This document shows positions 46,198 through 54,539 of a stretch of DNA of 64,000 nt, one piece after another. This stretch comes from CALNYS01 sp942490855. Its GTDB lineage: Bacteria; Planctomycetota; Phycisphaerae; Phycisphaerales; UBA1924. The notes beneath the pieces were generated by a model. It searched no databases, was not told where the DNA came from, and worked only from the letters and a program-made list of their open reading frames with translations. The DNA lies in NCBI GenBank assembly GCA_942490855.1, contig CALNYS010000005.1:186001-250000 (forward strand). Direction: 5' to 3'. How positions within the stretch are numbered: position 1 is the first letter of the stretch; each line of letters opens with the position of its first letter. The position numbers were made by a program, and so were the translations under genes.

Positions 46198-47382
46198 TCA
46201 TCCCACCTTGGCCGCTGTTGTCGCATCGCGTTGCCTGTTGTCGCGTGAAGTGCTCGTCTTTTGTGACATATATGTGACAGCGCGCCCGAGGTCGGCGGCA
46301 AGGTTCGGGAGTCTCACGTCGGTGTAGATGTTCGCGGTCAGCTTCGGATCGGAGTGCCTGAGTAACCGCTGGGCGTCGCGCAGGTCTACACCCGCATCGC
46401 GTAGCGTCGTGGCGTAGGTCATCCGCAGGCACTTGCGGTCGAGACGGCGCCCCCGCTCATCCACGTACCCGGCTTCGGCGTCTTTTTTCGTCCCGATGAT
46501 CCCCGCCGTGCGAAGGTCTTTCTTCCACGTCACGATTGTCGGAGCGGTAGGAAAGACGAGCGATGCGAGGTCGCAGCGGTCGGGCCGAACGCTTACAAGG
46601 GCGGTAGCCGCAGGCTCTGCGATCGGGAGCACGTCAGTCTTGCCGTTCTTCGTCCACCCGGCGCCCGCGACAAGCTCGCGCACCTCAAGGTCCACGTCGC
46701 CCCAGCGGAAGCGAGTCATCTCTCGCCAGCGCAGGCCGGTCCACACGGCGACGGTGTAGAACGCCGCCCGCTTGGCCGGCGCGCTCCCTAGCAACGCGGA
46801 CAGCTCATCGGGCAGTAGCGCCCGGCTGAGGCGCCGCCGATCGGCGTCTTCGTTCGCGCGCGGCACGTTGCCCGCAGGGCAAGGGTTCCACGCGATGCGA
46901 CCGTAGGCGAAGGCCCAGGCGTACAGCGCGACGACCGCAGTACGGAACTGGTTACGGGTCCGCGCCGATGTCTTCATGTCGCCAAGCCACACCGTTAGCG
47001 CGTAGGCGTCGCCGTCGCCCAGCGTGGCGATGTTGCAGTCCTTCGCCCACTTCTTCAGCAGGCGCTTCGTCTCTTTGACGTGTGGCGCGCTATCCCCCTT
47101 CGCATCGAGAAACGCTTTGTACTCGTCGATGATGGAGGCGATCGGACGGCGGGCGTGTTCAGCGATCGCCACGAGGCGCGGGTCTTCGAGCCCGGCGCGC
47201 ACGCGGTTCGCCTGCTCCTGCGCGTTCGCTTGCGCCGTCGCGGCGTCCTTGGGCGTGCCGGTCCCGTAAGTGCGCTGCACCCGCTTGCCGTGCTCGTCTT
47301 TGAAGCGATAGACCAGCACCCTGCCGCGCCGGTACACGTTGGCGTACCGGGTGCGGGTGTACGTTGGGGGCGTCCTGCCCAT
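46198..47382 (-). CDS. Tyrosine-recombinase integrase of element 2
   Basis: 394 residues from ATG 47382, with GGGAGG 9 bp upstream, 15 bp after the HTH stop. N-terminal arm-binding region, core-binding domain (~70-170), then catalytic Arg in GLRWREMTRFRW, Lys in TKNGKTDVLP, LDRKCLRMTYAT in place of the usual H-x-L-R, His in RLLRHSDPKLTA and Tyr in NIYTDV. The first catalytic His is therefore replaced; as I recall, this KxLRMT form occurs in other planctomycete integrases. The C-terminal codons overlap the TGTGACA repeat. Confidence 0.92.
   Translation of the reverse strand: MGRTPPTYTRTRYANVYRRGRVLVYRFKDEHGKRVQRTYGTGTPKDAATAQANAQEQANRVRAGLEDPRLVAIAEHARRPIASIIDEYKAFLDAKGDSAPHVKETKRLLKKWAKDCNIATLGDGDAYALTVWLGDMKTSARTRNQFRTAVVALYAWAFAYGRIAWNPCPAGNVPRANEDADRRRLSRALLPDELSALLGSAPAKRAAFYTVAVWTGLRWREMTRFRWGDVDLEVRELVAGAGWTKNGKTDVLPIAEPAATALVSVRPDRCDLASLVFPTAPTIVTWKKDLRTAGIIGTKKDAEAGYVDERGRRLDRKCLRMTYATTLRDAGVDLRDAQRLLRHSDPKLTANIYTDVRLPNLAADLGRAVTYMSQKTSTSRDNRQRDATTAAKVG
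46262..46279. repeat. Left paired TGTGACA motif
   Basis: TGTGACA-TATA-TGTGACA, two heptamers 11 bp apart in direct orientation. A near-identical pair (CATA spacer) lies at 56649-56666 near attR. Candidate binding site for the element's recombination proteins. Confidence 0.45.
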
Positions 47383-47397
47383 TTGCCAGCCTCCCTG

Positions 47398-47604
47398 TTA
47401 GCCCGCCTCTTTGCGGGGTCTCGCTTCCGCACATCCCCTGAGGTAAGCCTCTAGCTCGGCTGCAATGTACCTGGGTGCCCCGGGGGAGATGTAAACTCTC
47501 CGCGGAAAGCCATCCCGCCCATCTAAGCGGTAGACCGTAGAACGGTGAACGCCAAGCGTTTCGGCAACCTCGGAAGTCGTCAGGTACTTTGTATTAGAGA
47601 GCAT
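47398..47604 (-). CDS. AlpA/excisionase-like helix-turn-helix protein
   Basis: 68 residues from ATG 47604. YLTTSEVAETLGVHRSTVYRLDGRDGFPRRVYIS followed by APRYIAAELEAYL matches AlpA-type HTH proteins. It directly precedes the integrase in a two-gene operon. In P4-like elements AlpA activates int and excision. A longer in-frame start lies upstream but has no support. Confidence 0.85.
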   Translation of the reverse strand: MLSNTKYLTTSEVAETLGVHRSTVYRLDGRDGFPRRVYISPGAPRYIAAELEAYLRGCAEARPRKEAG

Positions 47605-47748
47605 GGCGCGCAAGTGGACCTCCTTGTGGACAAAGCCACGTTTCCACACACACCTGCCCCGGGCCTGCAGCCGCGACGGTCCCTGGCAAGCCAGAGGTCT
47701 ACAGACTAACTCCCCTGGGTCGCGCAGCAAGTAGAGAAGGAGTGCGAG

Positions 47749-47982
47749 ATGAGAGAAGCAGAGGAGAAGCCCGTGCCGGACTACCGGCAGGTGACGGAGC
47801 TGACAACAACCGCTGAGGGGGCCCCTTGCCTCAATGTCTTGGTGCAGGTGAAGCTTTCGAAGCTGATGGAAGGACTTGCTGATGAACGTGTACGAAGTGA
47901 CGCTGGCGCACAAGGAGACGGGCGAGGAGCGGACGGTGACGGTGGAGGCGGGGAACATCCGGGCGGCGCAGAAGATGTCTGA
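47749..47982 (+). CDS. Small protein, unknown function
   Basis: 77 residues with a strong ribosome-binding site (AGAAGGAG). The first 45 residues (EKPVPDYRQVTELTTTAEG, VLVQVKLSKLMEGLADE) look protein-like; the rest is Gly/Asp-rich and overlaps the next gene in another frame, so the real protein may end earlier. It is the first rightward gene after the divergent promoter region. Confidence 0.4.
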   Translation: MREAEEKPVPDYRQVTELTTTAEGAPCLNVLVQVKLSKLMEGLADERVRSDAGAQGDGRGADGDGGGGEHPGGAEDV

Positions 47983-48241
47983 GGGCGGGTCGTGGCTTGT
48001 CGGCAGCGTGCGCCCGTCGCACGTCACGGGGCGCGACGAGCTTGTGCTCTGCGACCGAATCGCCTTGACACTCGCAGTGATATCGTCGCTACTGTTCTTC
48101 CTGCTGCCGTTCGCGGTGCTTTACTCTGGCTACGTGGGGATCGTGACGCAGGGCAGGAGGGGCACATCAGCGTTCACGCTGAGCATGGGGGCGGCGATGG
48201 TGTGGTATCTACTCTGGCTATCGAGCAGCGACTATCTCTAG
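47882..48241 (+). CDS. Small membrane protein, unknown function
   Basis: 119 residues from ATG 47882, with GGAAGGA 7 bp upstream. An N-terminal soluble part (MNVYEVTLAHKETGEERTVT) is followed by two or three hydrophobic helices (LTLAVISSLLFFLLPFAVLY, SMGAAMVWYLLWL). No family recognised. It overlaps the preceding small ORF by about 100 bp. Confidence 0.55.
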   Translation: MNVYEVTLAHKETGEERTVTVEAGNIRAAQKMSEGGSWLVGSVRPSHVTGRDELVLCDRIALTLAVISSLLFFLLPFAVLYSGYVGIVTQGRRGTSAFTLSMGAAMVWYLLWLSSSDYL

Positions 48242-48491
48242 CGGGTCCCGCTTTGTCGCGCTGCCTGATCCCTCTCAACCCCGCGGCAATCATCTTGGCA
48301 ATACCGCCTGTTATCGGCGCCCGCACTTCCGTCGGGAGTCACAGGCTGGAACGCACACTAAATCGAGCCAAATCGCCCGCTCATTAGCCTAATATCCACT
48401 TGCCTTGTCCCCCAAAGCGCCTAGAGTAAGCATGTTACGGGTTCATCGTGAACCTCAGCAGGATGCATTCCAACTAGAAAGGATGCTAATC

Positions 48492-48650
48492 ATGGCTGCT
48501 CGGAAAAGCCGCGCCGCTGGGCGTGATTCGCGTACAGGTCAGTTCATCAAGGTAAGCGAGGCGAAGCGTCGCCCCGCAACGACCCAGGTCGAGCGACTGC
48601 CGTTGCCCGGCTTCGGGACGGAAGGCCATAACAAGAAGAAAAAGAGCTAA
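48492..48650 (+). CDS. Small basic protein
   Basis: 52 residues from ATG 48492, with AAAGGA 8 bp upstream. ARKSRAAGRDSRTGQFIKV has the RDSxTGxFV pattern of short phage and plasmid proteins; it ends in GTEGHNKKKKS. Very Lys/Arg rich, so it may bind nucleic acid. A terminator follows 38 bp after the stop. Confidence 0.5.
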   Translation: MAARKSRAAGRDSRTGQFIKVSEAKRRPATTQVERLPLPGFGTEGHNKKKKS

Positions 48651-48687
48651 GGAGGCCCCGTGCTAGAGCAAGAGGAAAGGGAAGAAG

Positions 48688-48712
48688 CCCCGCTTGCGCG
48701 GGGTTTTCTTTT
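48688..48712 (+). terminator. Rho-independent terminator
   Basis: CCCCGC-TTGC-GCGGGG followed by TTTTCTTTT. It closes the small-gene operon (47749-48650). Confidence 0.88.
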
Positions 48713-48720
48713 GGTATATG
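48712..48720 (+). promoter_or_regulatory. Extended -10-like box TGGTATATG before the second recombinase
   Basis: TTTTGGTATATG starts within the T tract of the terminator, 42 bp before ATG 48763, so the recombinase gene probably has its own promoter. Confidence 0.35.
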
Positions 48721-48762
48721 TTGGTTATGAGAATTACCCTTCCCGACACCTAAGGCGACGCC

Positions 48763-49713
48763 ATGCCCAAGATGATCCCGACTGACGCCACCCGCTCACT
48801 CGCCCGAACGAACGATCAGAGCCCAGCCGCGATCTACCTCGCCGGGCTGATCTCCCCTGCCTCCCGCCGAACGATGGGCACAGCGCTTGAGACAATCGCC
48901 CGCCTCGCGTCGAACGGCGCCGTCGGGTCCGATGCATTCCCCTGGCACGAACTCCGTCACGAGCACACTGCCGCCATCCGAGCGGGGCTCGCCGAGACAC
49001 GCTCGCCCGCCACCGTCAACAAACACCTCTCGGCTCTCCGCGGCGTCCTCCGCAGCGCTTGGCGCATCGGCCTAATGGATCACGACGCCTACGCCCGGGC
49101 TGCTGACGTGAAGGGGATCAAGCAGACGACGCTTCCGCGCGGGCGCGACGTGGCCGACCACGAACTCTACAAGCTCGCTCGCGCGTGCCGGGATGACTCA
49201 AACGCCGTGAAGGGCGCGCGTGACGCCGCGGCGCTCGCGTTGCTCTACGGGCTGCGCCGCTCCGAGGTCGTCGCGCTTGACCTAGAGAACTTCAACCCTG
49301 ATACCGGGCGTCTTGAAATCATCGGTGGGAAGGGCCGAAAGGACCGCATCGTCCACATCGCAAACGGTCAGCTAGACGCAGTGAATGCATGGCTCCGCGT
49401 TCGCGGCGTCACGCCCGGCCCGCTCCTTTGCCCGGTCTCGCGCACGGGCGAGGTTGATACGCGGCGCCTGACGACACAAGCGGTTTACAAGATGATCAAC
49501 CGCCGCGCCCGACAGGCAGGGATAGACGCGCTCTCCCCCCACGATCTCCGCCGCACGTTCGTAGGGGATTCGCTCGACCGGGGTATCGACCTGTCGATGG
49601 TGCAAGGGCTCGCGGGGCACGCCTCGCCGACGACGACCGCCCGATACGACCGCAGGCCGGAAGAGGCGCAGCGGGAGGCGGTACAACGGTTAGCGTTCCC
49701 GTACATCGGGTAG
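48763..49713 (+). CDS. Second tyrosine recombinase (XerC/D-like)
   Basis: 316 residues from ATG 48763. N-terminal SAM-like domain (ISPASRRTMGTALETIARL, PATVNKHLSALRGVLRSAW), then the complete catalytic set: Arg in YGLRRSEVVAL, Lys in GGKGRKDRIV, His and Arg in SPHDLRRTFVGD, His in LAGHASPTTTARYDRR with Tyr in the same segment. Length and lack of an arm-binding domain fit a resolvase-type or Xer-like enzyme, not a second tRNA integrase. It may resolve dimers of the excised, replicating form. Confidence 0.9.
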   Translation: MPKMIPTDATRSLARTNDQSPAAIYLAGLISPASRRTMGTALETIARLASNGAVGSDAFPWHELRHEHTAAIRAGLAETRSPATVNKHLSALRGVLRSAWRIGLMDHDAYARAADVKGIKQTTLPRGRDVADHELYKLARACRDDSNAVKGARDAAALALLYGLRRSEVVALDLENFNPDTGRLEIIGGKGRKDRIVHIANGQLDAVNAWLRVRGVTPGPLLCPVSRTGEVDTRRLTTQAVYKMINRRARQAGIDALSPHDLRRTFVGDSLDRGIDLSMVQGLAGHASPTTTARYDRRPEEAQREAVQRLAFPYIG

Positions 49714-50534
49714 TTCAGCCCGCAGGCATTGACCGAGCGACCTCCGGCGCGGCGCCTCGCGATTCCACAACATTTAGTGCATCGCCCCGGGTGTAAGCAC
49801 TAGCTTTTGTGGTACACTGCTCCGGTCAACATCCGACCGGACGGTGGGCCGGTCGAGAACCCAGGACCTGCGCTGTTGTTCCACACCGCCCCCGCCGCCA
49901 CCAATACATCTGATCTCCGCCGGCAGGCCGCACTCCAGACCCCCACTGCCCGTGGCCGCGCATGCTGTTCATTCTCTTCAAGCACCTTGGGTCAAGACGG
50001 TCAATGGAGTCTGTCCACTGGCTTAGCAAGGTGCTCACGTGTCAACAGACAAGTCGCAAAAAGTGGGTGTCGCAAACTTCAGCCTGCGGAAAAGGATATA
50101 TACCATCCTCCTTGATGACACACCTGCAACCCCAACGCCGCCTCGCGCGTCTCCGCCACCTGCCACCTGCGTTTCGAAGCGCGAAGCTCGGGGCCGTGGG
50201 CCGCCCCCGTCGTTTGCAATGGGGGCCATGTACTTGCAGGTCACGCATCCGCGAGAAACAGATCGTCCCAACCCAAAAGTGCGCACGCGTGTGGTATGAC
50301 GGAGTGGTGCATCGCGGGGCGGGCAGGCGGCCCGCACGCAGCGGCAGATACGCCGCAGTCGGTTCGGGGCTGACGCCCCGGGCTAAGCATTCACGGGACG
50401 CGAGTCCCGAGATCATCTTTGGGGGCGGAGCCTTGCGCTCTGCGTCAAACCGAATACCCCGCCCCCAACGGGATGATCGCCCTCCGGCGCCTCACCAGGC
50501 GCTGGGGGCTTTCGCGTACTCGTTGTGAGTGCGT

Positions 50535-50600
50535 AAAAAAAGAACCCGCCGAAGGGGCGGGTCCTCAGAAGCGATCGGCTAGATCTCTCCCGCGTGAGAG
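50535..50600 (-). ncRNA. Candidate short counter-transcribed RNA upstream of the replication operon
   Basis: On the minus strand, TTGACT (50634-50629), a 16-bp spacer and GATACT (50612-50607) form a good promoter. About 60 bp downstream is a terminator: ACCCGCC, loop, GGCGGGT, then TTCTTTTTTT (50562-50535). The predicted transcript of about 65 nt also contains a 5' CTCTC...GAGAG hairpin and no start codon with a ribosome-binding site. It reads away from the Rep genes but is complementary to any rightward leader through this region, as antisense RNAs that limit plasmid copy number are. Confidence 0.5.
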
Positions 50601-50606
50601 CCAGAG

Positions 50607-50634
50607 AGTATCTAGCCGGAGCATCCTGAGTCAA
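50607..50634 (-). promoter_or_regulatory. Promoter of the candidate small RNA
   Basis: TTGACT, 16 bp, (TA)GATACT. It is among the closest matches to the sigma70 consensus in the window. Confidence 0.55.
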
Positions 50635-50669
50635 CCCCCTTCGGCAGTTCCAAACGGGGGCGGCATTTC

Positions 50670-51029
50670 ATGCGCCATGACGGCAACTGTACAGACTCAC
50701 TCAACGACCAAACCACACTGACACATCAGGACGAACCCGCCACGTGCCCTGAGGTTGTGAAACCGAAAGAGCCGGTCCATAAGCACAAGAGCCGCGGGCA
50801 GCTGCGTACGCTCGTGCTCGAGTACATCGTGAGTCAGGGCGCCCGCGGTGCTACTGATCTCGAGTGCCAGGCTGGACTCCAACTGCCGGGCGACAGCCAG
50901 CGCCCTCGGCGAATCGAACTCAGCGAAGAAGGACTGATCAAGCCGGCTGGGAAGCAGCGGGAGACCCCCTCTGGCGGGATGGCCCGCGTCTGGGTCGCCG
51001 CTCGGTTCGCCCGGGAGGACCGCAGCTGA
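50670..51029 (+). CDS. Winged-helix-like DNA-binding protein
   Basis: 119 residues from ATG 50670. After a polar 40-residue N-terminus, KSRGQLRTLVLEYIVSQGARGATDLE and PRRIELSEEGLIKPAG form a winged helix (three helices and a wing), similar to short regulatory proteins of phages. The stop overlaps the start of the Rep-like gene (TGATG). It may regulate replication. Confidence 0.65.
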   Translation: MRHDGNCTDSLNDQTTLTHQDEPATCPEVVKPKEPVHKHKSRGQLRTLVLEYIVSQGARGATDLECQAGLQLPGDSQRPRRIELSEEGLIKPAGKQRETPSGGMARVWVAARFAREDRS

Positions 51030-52207
51030 TGGCCGCCCCCTCCCACATCACGGGCGGCGTCGCGTGGCTCCCGCTCGACGTGATGCTCGCCGCGTGGCAC
51101 GCGTATTCCAACAAGACCATCTCGCTCGCCGATATGCGCGCCTTCCTGGGGGCCGTAGAACTGCGCGAGAGGCACGCCGGGCGCTCGCGCCCCCCTGAGT
51201 CCTCGAAGGCGCGCGAGGCGCTGAGGGAGCTTGTGTCGGGCGCTGAGGGGCGCGCTCGTTATTCACTGCGCCGGCTCCGATCAGCCGGGCTCACTGAGGG
51301 CGCGTACAAATCGCGCTGGACCATCGAAGACGCCGCCCCAGCAACCGCCGACGCGCTCGACACACTCGTTGAGATGCGCGCCGTGTGGAACCTCGGCCCG
51401 CGGAAGAAGGTCGCCATCCCTCGGCGGCTCCTCCGCTGGCTCGCTCGGCACGGGGAGAGGTCGGACATCGCCACCGCAATCGCGTGGTGCATCCGGTGCT
51501 TTCGACCCGCGGGCAAGAACCCGAAGCACACGGGGAGCTTCACGCTCGCAAGCGTGGCTCAGCTCTTTGGGGTGGATGTCCGCAACGTAAGGCGCGCGAA
51601 GGCGCGGCTGCTTGAAGCCGGGTGGTTCAGCGGCGTCGCCAAGCCCACTTGGCACGTACAGCGATGGGGCTCGACTCTTACGGCTGGGCCTCGCCTCTCG
51701 ATGATCGACCCCGTTGCACGCCACCAAACGCCCCCCCTCCCCTCTGATAACGCCACCAAACGCCCTCTCCTGATCACAGACAATCCCTCTGTTAGACAGT
51801 CCATGCCTGGGGCTCTCCGAGCCGGGGGGGTGAAGAAGCCGACACTTCGGCGGGTCACCGTCGATGACCTGCGCGATCCGCGCCGCATTCTCGATCTCGC
51901 GCGTCAGGCCGGCGCAGTCGCGCCGGAAACCGATGTCCTCGCCCTCGCGGCGCGAGCTGCGAGAGTCGCCGACCGCCCGGGGGCGTTCTTCGCACAGCAA
52001 CTCAAGCGACCACGCCGAAGCTGGAATCTCACGGACGCAGACGACGACGCGGCCGCCACGCTTCGGCGACAACTCAACGGCGATGATCGCGCCAGTGATT
52101 ACACCGAGGTCGCCCCGGGTCTTCACGTCGCCCGTGACCAGGAAGAGGTAGAGCGAGGCCAGACGGCCGCGTCGTCTCTCGCCCGGATGCTGGGGGTGGC
52201 GGCGTGA
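51029..52207 (+). CDS. Replication initiator-like protein with helix-turn-helix
   Basis: 392 residues from ATG 51029, coupled to the genes on both sides. A central region (SDIATAIAWCIRCFRPAG, FTLASVAQLFGVDVRNVRRA, LLEAGWFSG) contains an HTH like those of phage/plasmid Rep and DnaD-type loaders. The C-terminus has a helical, charged region (PRRILDLARQAGAVAPETD). No named Rep family can be assigned from sequence alone; position directly before dnaB supports an initiator or helicase-loader role. Confidence 0.6.
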   Translation: MAAPSHITGGVAWLPLDVMLAAWHAYSNKTISLADMRAFLGAVELRERHAGRSRPPESSKAREALRELVSGAEGRARYSLRRLRSAGLTEGAYKSRWTIEDAAPATADALDTLVEMRAVWNLGPRKKVAIPRRLLRWLARHGERSDIATAIAWCIRCFRPAGKNPKHTGSFTLASVAQLFGVDVRNVRRAKARLLEAGWFSGVAKPTWHVQRWGSTLTAGPRLSMIDPVARHQTPPLPSDNATKRPLLITDNPSVRQSMPGALRAGGVKKPTLRRVTVDDLRDPRRILDLARQAGAVAPETDVLALAARAARVADRPGAFFAQQLKRPRRSWNLTDADDDAAATLRRQLNGDDRASDYTEVAPGLHVARDQEEVERGQTAASSLARMLGVAA

Positions 52208-53565
52208 CGCAAACCTCTCACCACATCCAAGCGATGCTCGTGCCCAGCATCTTCAGCCGACCGTCTGAGATTTCGCTCATCGGTTCAATCATCGCGGCGC
52301 CTGACGAGCTGGACAACATCCTTGATCTCGTCACTCACTCCGATTTCTACTCCGACGCCCATGCCGAGGTGTTTCGACGGATCACGAAGCTCTACCGTGA
52401 CAACCTCGGCTTTGACCCGACCATGCTCGTGTCGAACCTTGAGGCCGAGAACGATGAAGCGCTCCGGAATCAGCTCGCTGACTGTGTACACGAGGCGATG
52501 GTGAGCACGCCCGCAGGAGCGGGGGCAATCTTCCACGCCAAGCACGTCTCGGGTCTTGCTCGACGGAGACGAGCGAACGAGGCCCTTCTCGCGGGAAGCG
52601 ACAGGATCGCCCGGGCCGGCGAGGAGGACACAGACGAACTCCTCGGGGAGATCGAAGCGTCGGTCCACGAGGCGACGGCTTCGCACGCGATCGGAAGCGG
52701 GACCACGGTCGCGGCAGCCCTGTCGTCAATCATCGACCGTCAAGAGCCGACCGTCTCGTATCCGACCGGGTTCCAGAACCTAGACCACCTCGTCAACGGT
52801 GGCGTCAAGCCCGGGGAGTACATCGTTGTCGGCGCGCGGCCGTCAGTCGGGAAGACAGCCTTTGCGCTCAGCCTATCCGCCGGATTGCTCAAGGCGAACC
52901 CCGAATGCCGCATCGCGTTCTTCAGCTTGGAGATGAGCGCAGGGGCCATCTCTCAGCGGGTGCTCGCAAGCCTGTCTGGCGTGCCGCTCTCTGTGGTCAA
53001 GGGCGAACCCAGCGACTGGACCACGGACACACGCAACCGCCTCGTGCGGACGCACGCTGAGCAAGGGGCTCTCTTCGAACGCTTCAACGTCTACGACGAC
53101 AGCTCGCTCACCATTGAGACATTCCGGTCTCGTGTGCGCCGGCTCGTGAACCGTAAACAGGCGGACGTGATCGTCGTCGATTTCTTGCACCTGCTTACGG
53201 CTCCGCAAGCATCGCACGAGAGCCAGACGGCGGAGATCGCCGCCATCTCGCGTGGCATGAAGGCGGCCGCCAAGGAATCACAGGTGCCGGTTATCTGTCT
53301 CGCGCAGCTCAACCGAGGGGTTGAGCTGCGAGAGAACCAACGCCCTCGTCTGGCCGATCTCAGACAGAGCGGTTCCATCGAGCAGGACGGCGATGTCATC
53401 GCGCTCCTTCACCGTGATGACTACCAGCAGTTCGATGGGGACAGCAGCAGCCCGCTGACGGTCCACATCGCCAAGAACCGTGACGGGAAGACCGGCGCGA
53501 TTGAGTTTCTGTACGACCGCACAACACAGCAGATCCAGGAGTCATCGCCATGCTTCACGAACTGA
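52204..53565 (+). CDS. DnaB-like replicative helicase
   Basis: 453 residues from GTG 52204, overlapping the upstream stop (GTGA). N-terminal DnaB domain (SEISLIGSIIAAPDELDNIL, RITKLYRDN), RecA-like domain with Walker A GARPSVGKTAFALS, RIAFFSLEMSAGAISQR, Walker B DVIVVDFLHLL, PVICLAQLNRGVELRENQRP, and LADLRQSGSIEQDGDVIALLHR with the arginine-finger region. Hexameric 5'-3' helicase. Together with the Rep-like protein it would give the element its own replication module. Confidence 0.93.
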   Translation: MTQTSHHIQAMLVPSIFSRPSEISLIGSIIAAPDELDNILDLVTHSDFYSDAHAEVFRRITKLYRDNLGFDPTMLVSNLEAENDEALRNQLADCVHEAMVSTPAGAGAIFHAKHVSGLARRRRANEALLAGSDRIARAGEEDTDELLGEIEASVHEATASHAIGSGTTVAAALSSIIDRQEPTVSYPTGFQNLDHLVNGGVKPGEYIVVGARPSVGKTAFALSLSAGLLKANPECRIAFFSLEMSAGAISQRVLASLSGVPLSVVKGEPSDWTTDTRNRLVRTHAEQGALFERFNVYDDSSLTIETFRSRVRRLVNRKQADVIVVDFLHLLTAPQASHESQTAEIAAISRGMKAAAKESQVPVICLAQLNRGVELRENQRPRLADLRQSGSIEQDGDVIALLHRDDYQQFDGDSSSPLTVHIAKNRDGKTGAIEFLYDRTTQQIQESSPCFTN

Positions 53566-54068
53566 ACGCCGAGATCGAGTTTCACCATGAGCGAAGCACA
53601 CGCAACGCCACCGCCTGTGAGGCTGCCATCCAGGCAGCGGATCTCATCAGTGTGATGGACAGCGACCAGCTCAAGCAGATGGTCTGTCGTGCTCTGTATC
53701 GCTGGCCGCTCTGCAATGGTGCCACTGGCATCGCAGCATCCGGGGCGCTCGCCGCAGCGCTCATTCAGGCACACATGGAGTTCACTGAGAACCAACGCAG
53801 GAGGAATCACGGATGCGCAACCCGCGCCGAAGCCTTGCCCGTAAGCCCGGACAGACACGTCCGCTCTCAGACGCCACAGAGATCAACTACGCCGCGGCCG
53901 CCCGCCTGCTCCGCGTTACGCCCAAAGACATCGCGGACCTCGTTCGTTCCGGGGAGATCAGCGGAGACAACGACCGAGCGGATGTCATGTCAATCGCCGC
54001 GTACGAGTCGAAGCGTTGGCGCGAGCGACGACGCCGCAAAGGGAACGGGTAAGGGGGACGCGCAATGA
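53550..54068 (+). CDS. Small protein, unknown function (only N-terminal half convincing)
   Basis: 172 residues as read from ATG 53550, with GGAG upstream and 16-bp overlap with dnaB. The first ~88 residues (LNAEIEFHHERSTRNATACE, LISVMDSDQLKQMVCRALYR) look protein-like. The remainder overlaps the HTH gene at 53813 in another frame and is Arg/Thr/Ser-rich, so it may be out-of-frame read-through. No family recognised. Confidence 0.45.
   Translation: MLHELNAEIEFHHERSTRNATACEAAIQAADLISVMDSDQLKQMVCRALYRWPLCNGATGIAASGALAAALIQAHMEFTENQRRRNHGCATRAEALPVSPDRHVRSQTPQRSTTPRPPACSALRPKTSRTSFVPGRSAETTTERMSCQSPRTSRSVGASDDAAKGTGKGDAQ
53813..54052 (+). CDS. Small helix-turn-helix protein
   Basis: 79 residues from ATG 53813 with AGGAGGA upstream. 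NYAAAARLLRVTPKDIADLVRSGEI is a short excisionase-like HTH; the C-terminus is basic (KRWRERRRRKGNG). Possible third regulator of element 2. Confidence 0.6.
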   Translation: MRNPRRSLARKPGQTRPLSDATEINYAAAARLLRVTPKDIADLVRSGEISGDNDRADVMSIAAYESKRWRERRRRKGNG

Positions 54069-54340
54069 TCACATCGCTCACCAGAGACAACGGCCACGTC
54101 GGCGGGCTCTACCGCGAGAACCAGGTAGACGCCGCGAGACTGGCGACCGCCCTCGCGCTGCTCAGCTTCAACGGGGGCTACTTCCCCGACGCCCAGCGCA
54201 TCATCGCGCAGGGGCTGGAGTACAAGCCGTCATCGTTCCTCGCCAACATGGCGCGCCTGCTCGCCGAGGAAGTTCTCGCCTTCTACGGCGTGGGCGTTCA
54301 CACGGTCGAGTCCGCGTACCGCGCGACGGGGGGTGAATGA
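54065..54340 (+). CDS. Small protein, unknown function
   Basis: 91 residues from ATG 54065 (AAGGGGG upstream), 12 bp after the HTH gene. Mostly helical (ARLATALALLSFNGGYFPDA, LANMARLLAEEVLAFYGVG). Last gene of the replication operon. No family recognised. Confidence 0.55.
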   Translation: MITSLTRDNGHVGGLYRENQVDAARLATALALLSFNGGYFPDAQRIIAQGLEYKPSSFLANMARLLAEEVLAFYGVGVHTVESAYRATGGE

Positions 54341-54539
54341 TGGCCGGGCGTGAAGAATGGCCGGTGTGACCGCACGCCCTCCCCGCCAACGCCGTCGGAA
54401 CCTTGCAGCGCCCCGCACAGGCGCGCTGCTGGCGCGCTCAGCGCCGCGGTGATGCCGAGAGGACTCACGGGTCCGCTTGGCGCTGGAACGCCCCAGAAGC
54501 GCGGCAGCGCCCTCTCAGGGCAAGGGCGCGTCTAACTAG

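Larger units (their letters stand above)
49714..50669. other. 956-bp region without a convincing protein gene; contains a candidate small RNA
   Basis: Short reading frames exist on both strands but none has a ribosome-binding site with protein-like sequence. TGGTACACT near 49808-49816 resembles a weak -10 box. The right third holds the terminator and promoter of the leftward RNA described separately, and GC-rich hairpins around 50490-50510. The region could contain the element's origin, since it directly precedes the replication operon; I see no clear iteron array. Confidence 0.4.

Noticed and set aside
46071..46301. Small frame containing APAGFEPATTPIMSQ, also at 56571-56780
   Set aside because: The peptide is antisense tRNA sequence present in both att copies, not a protein family.
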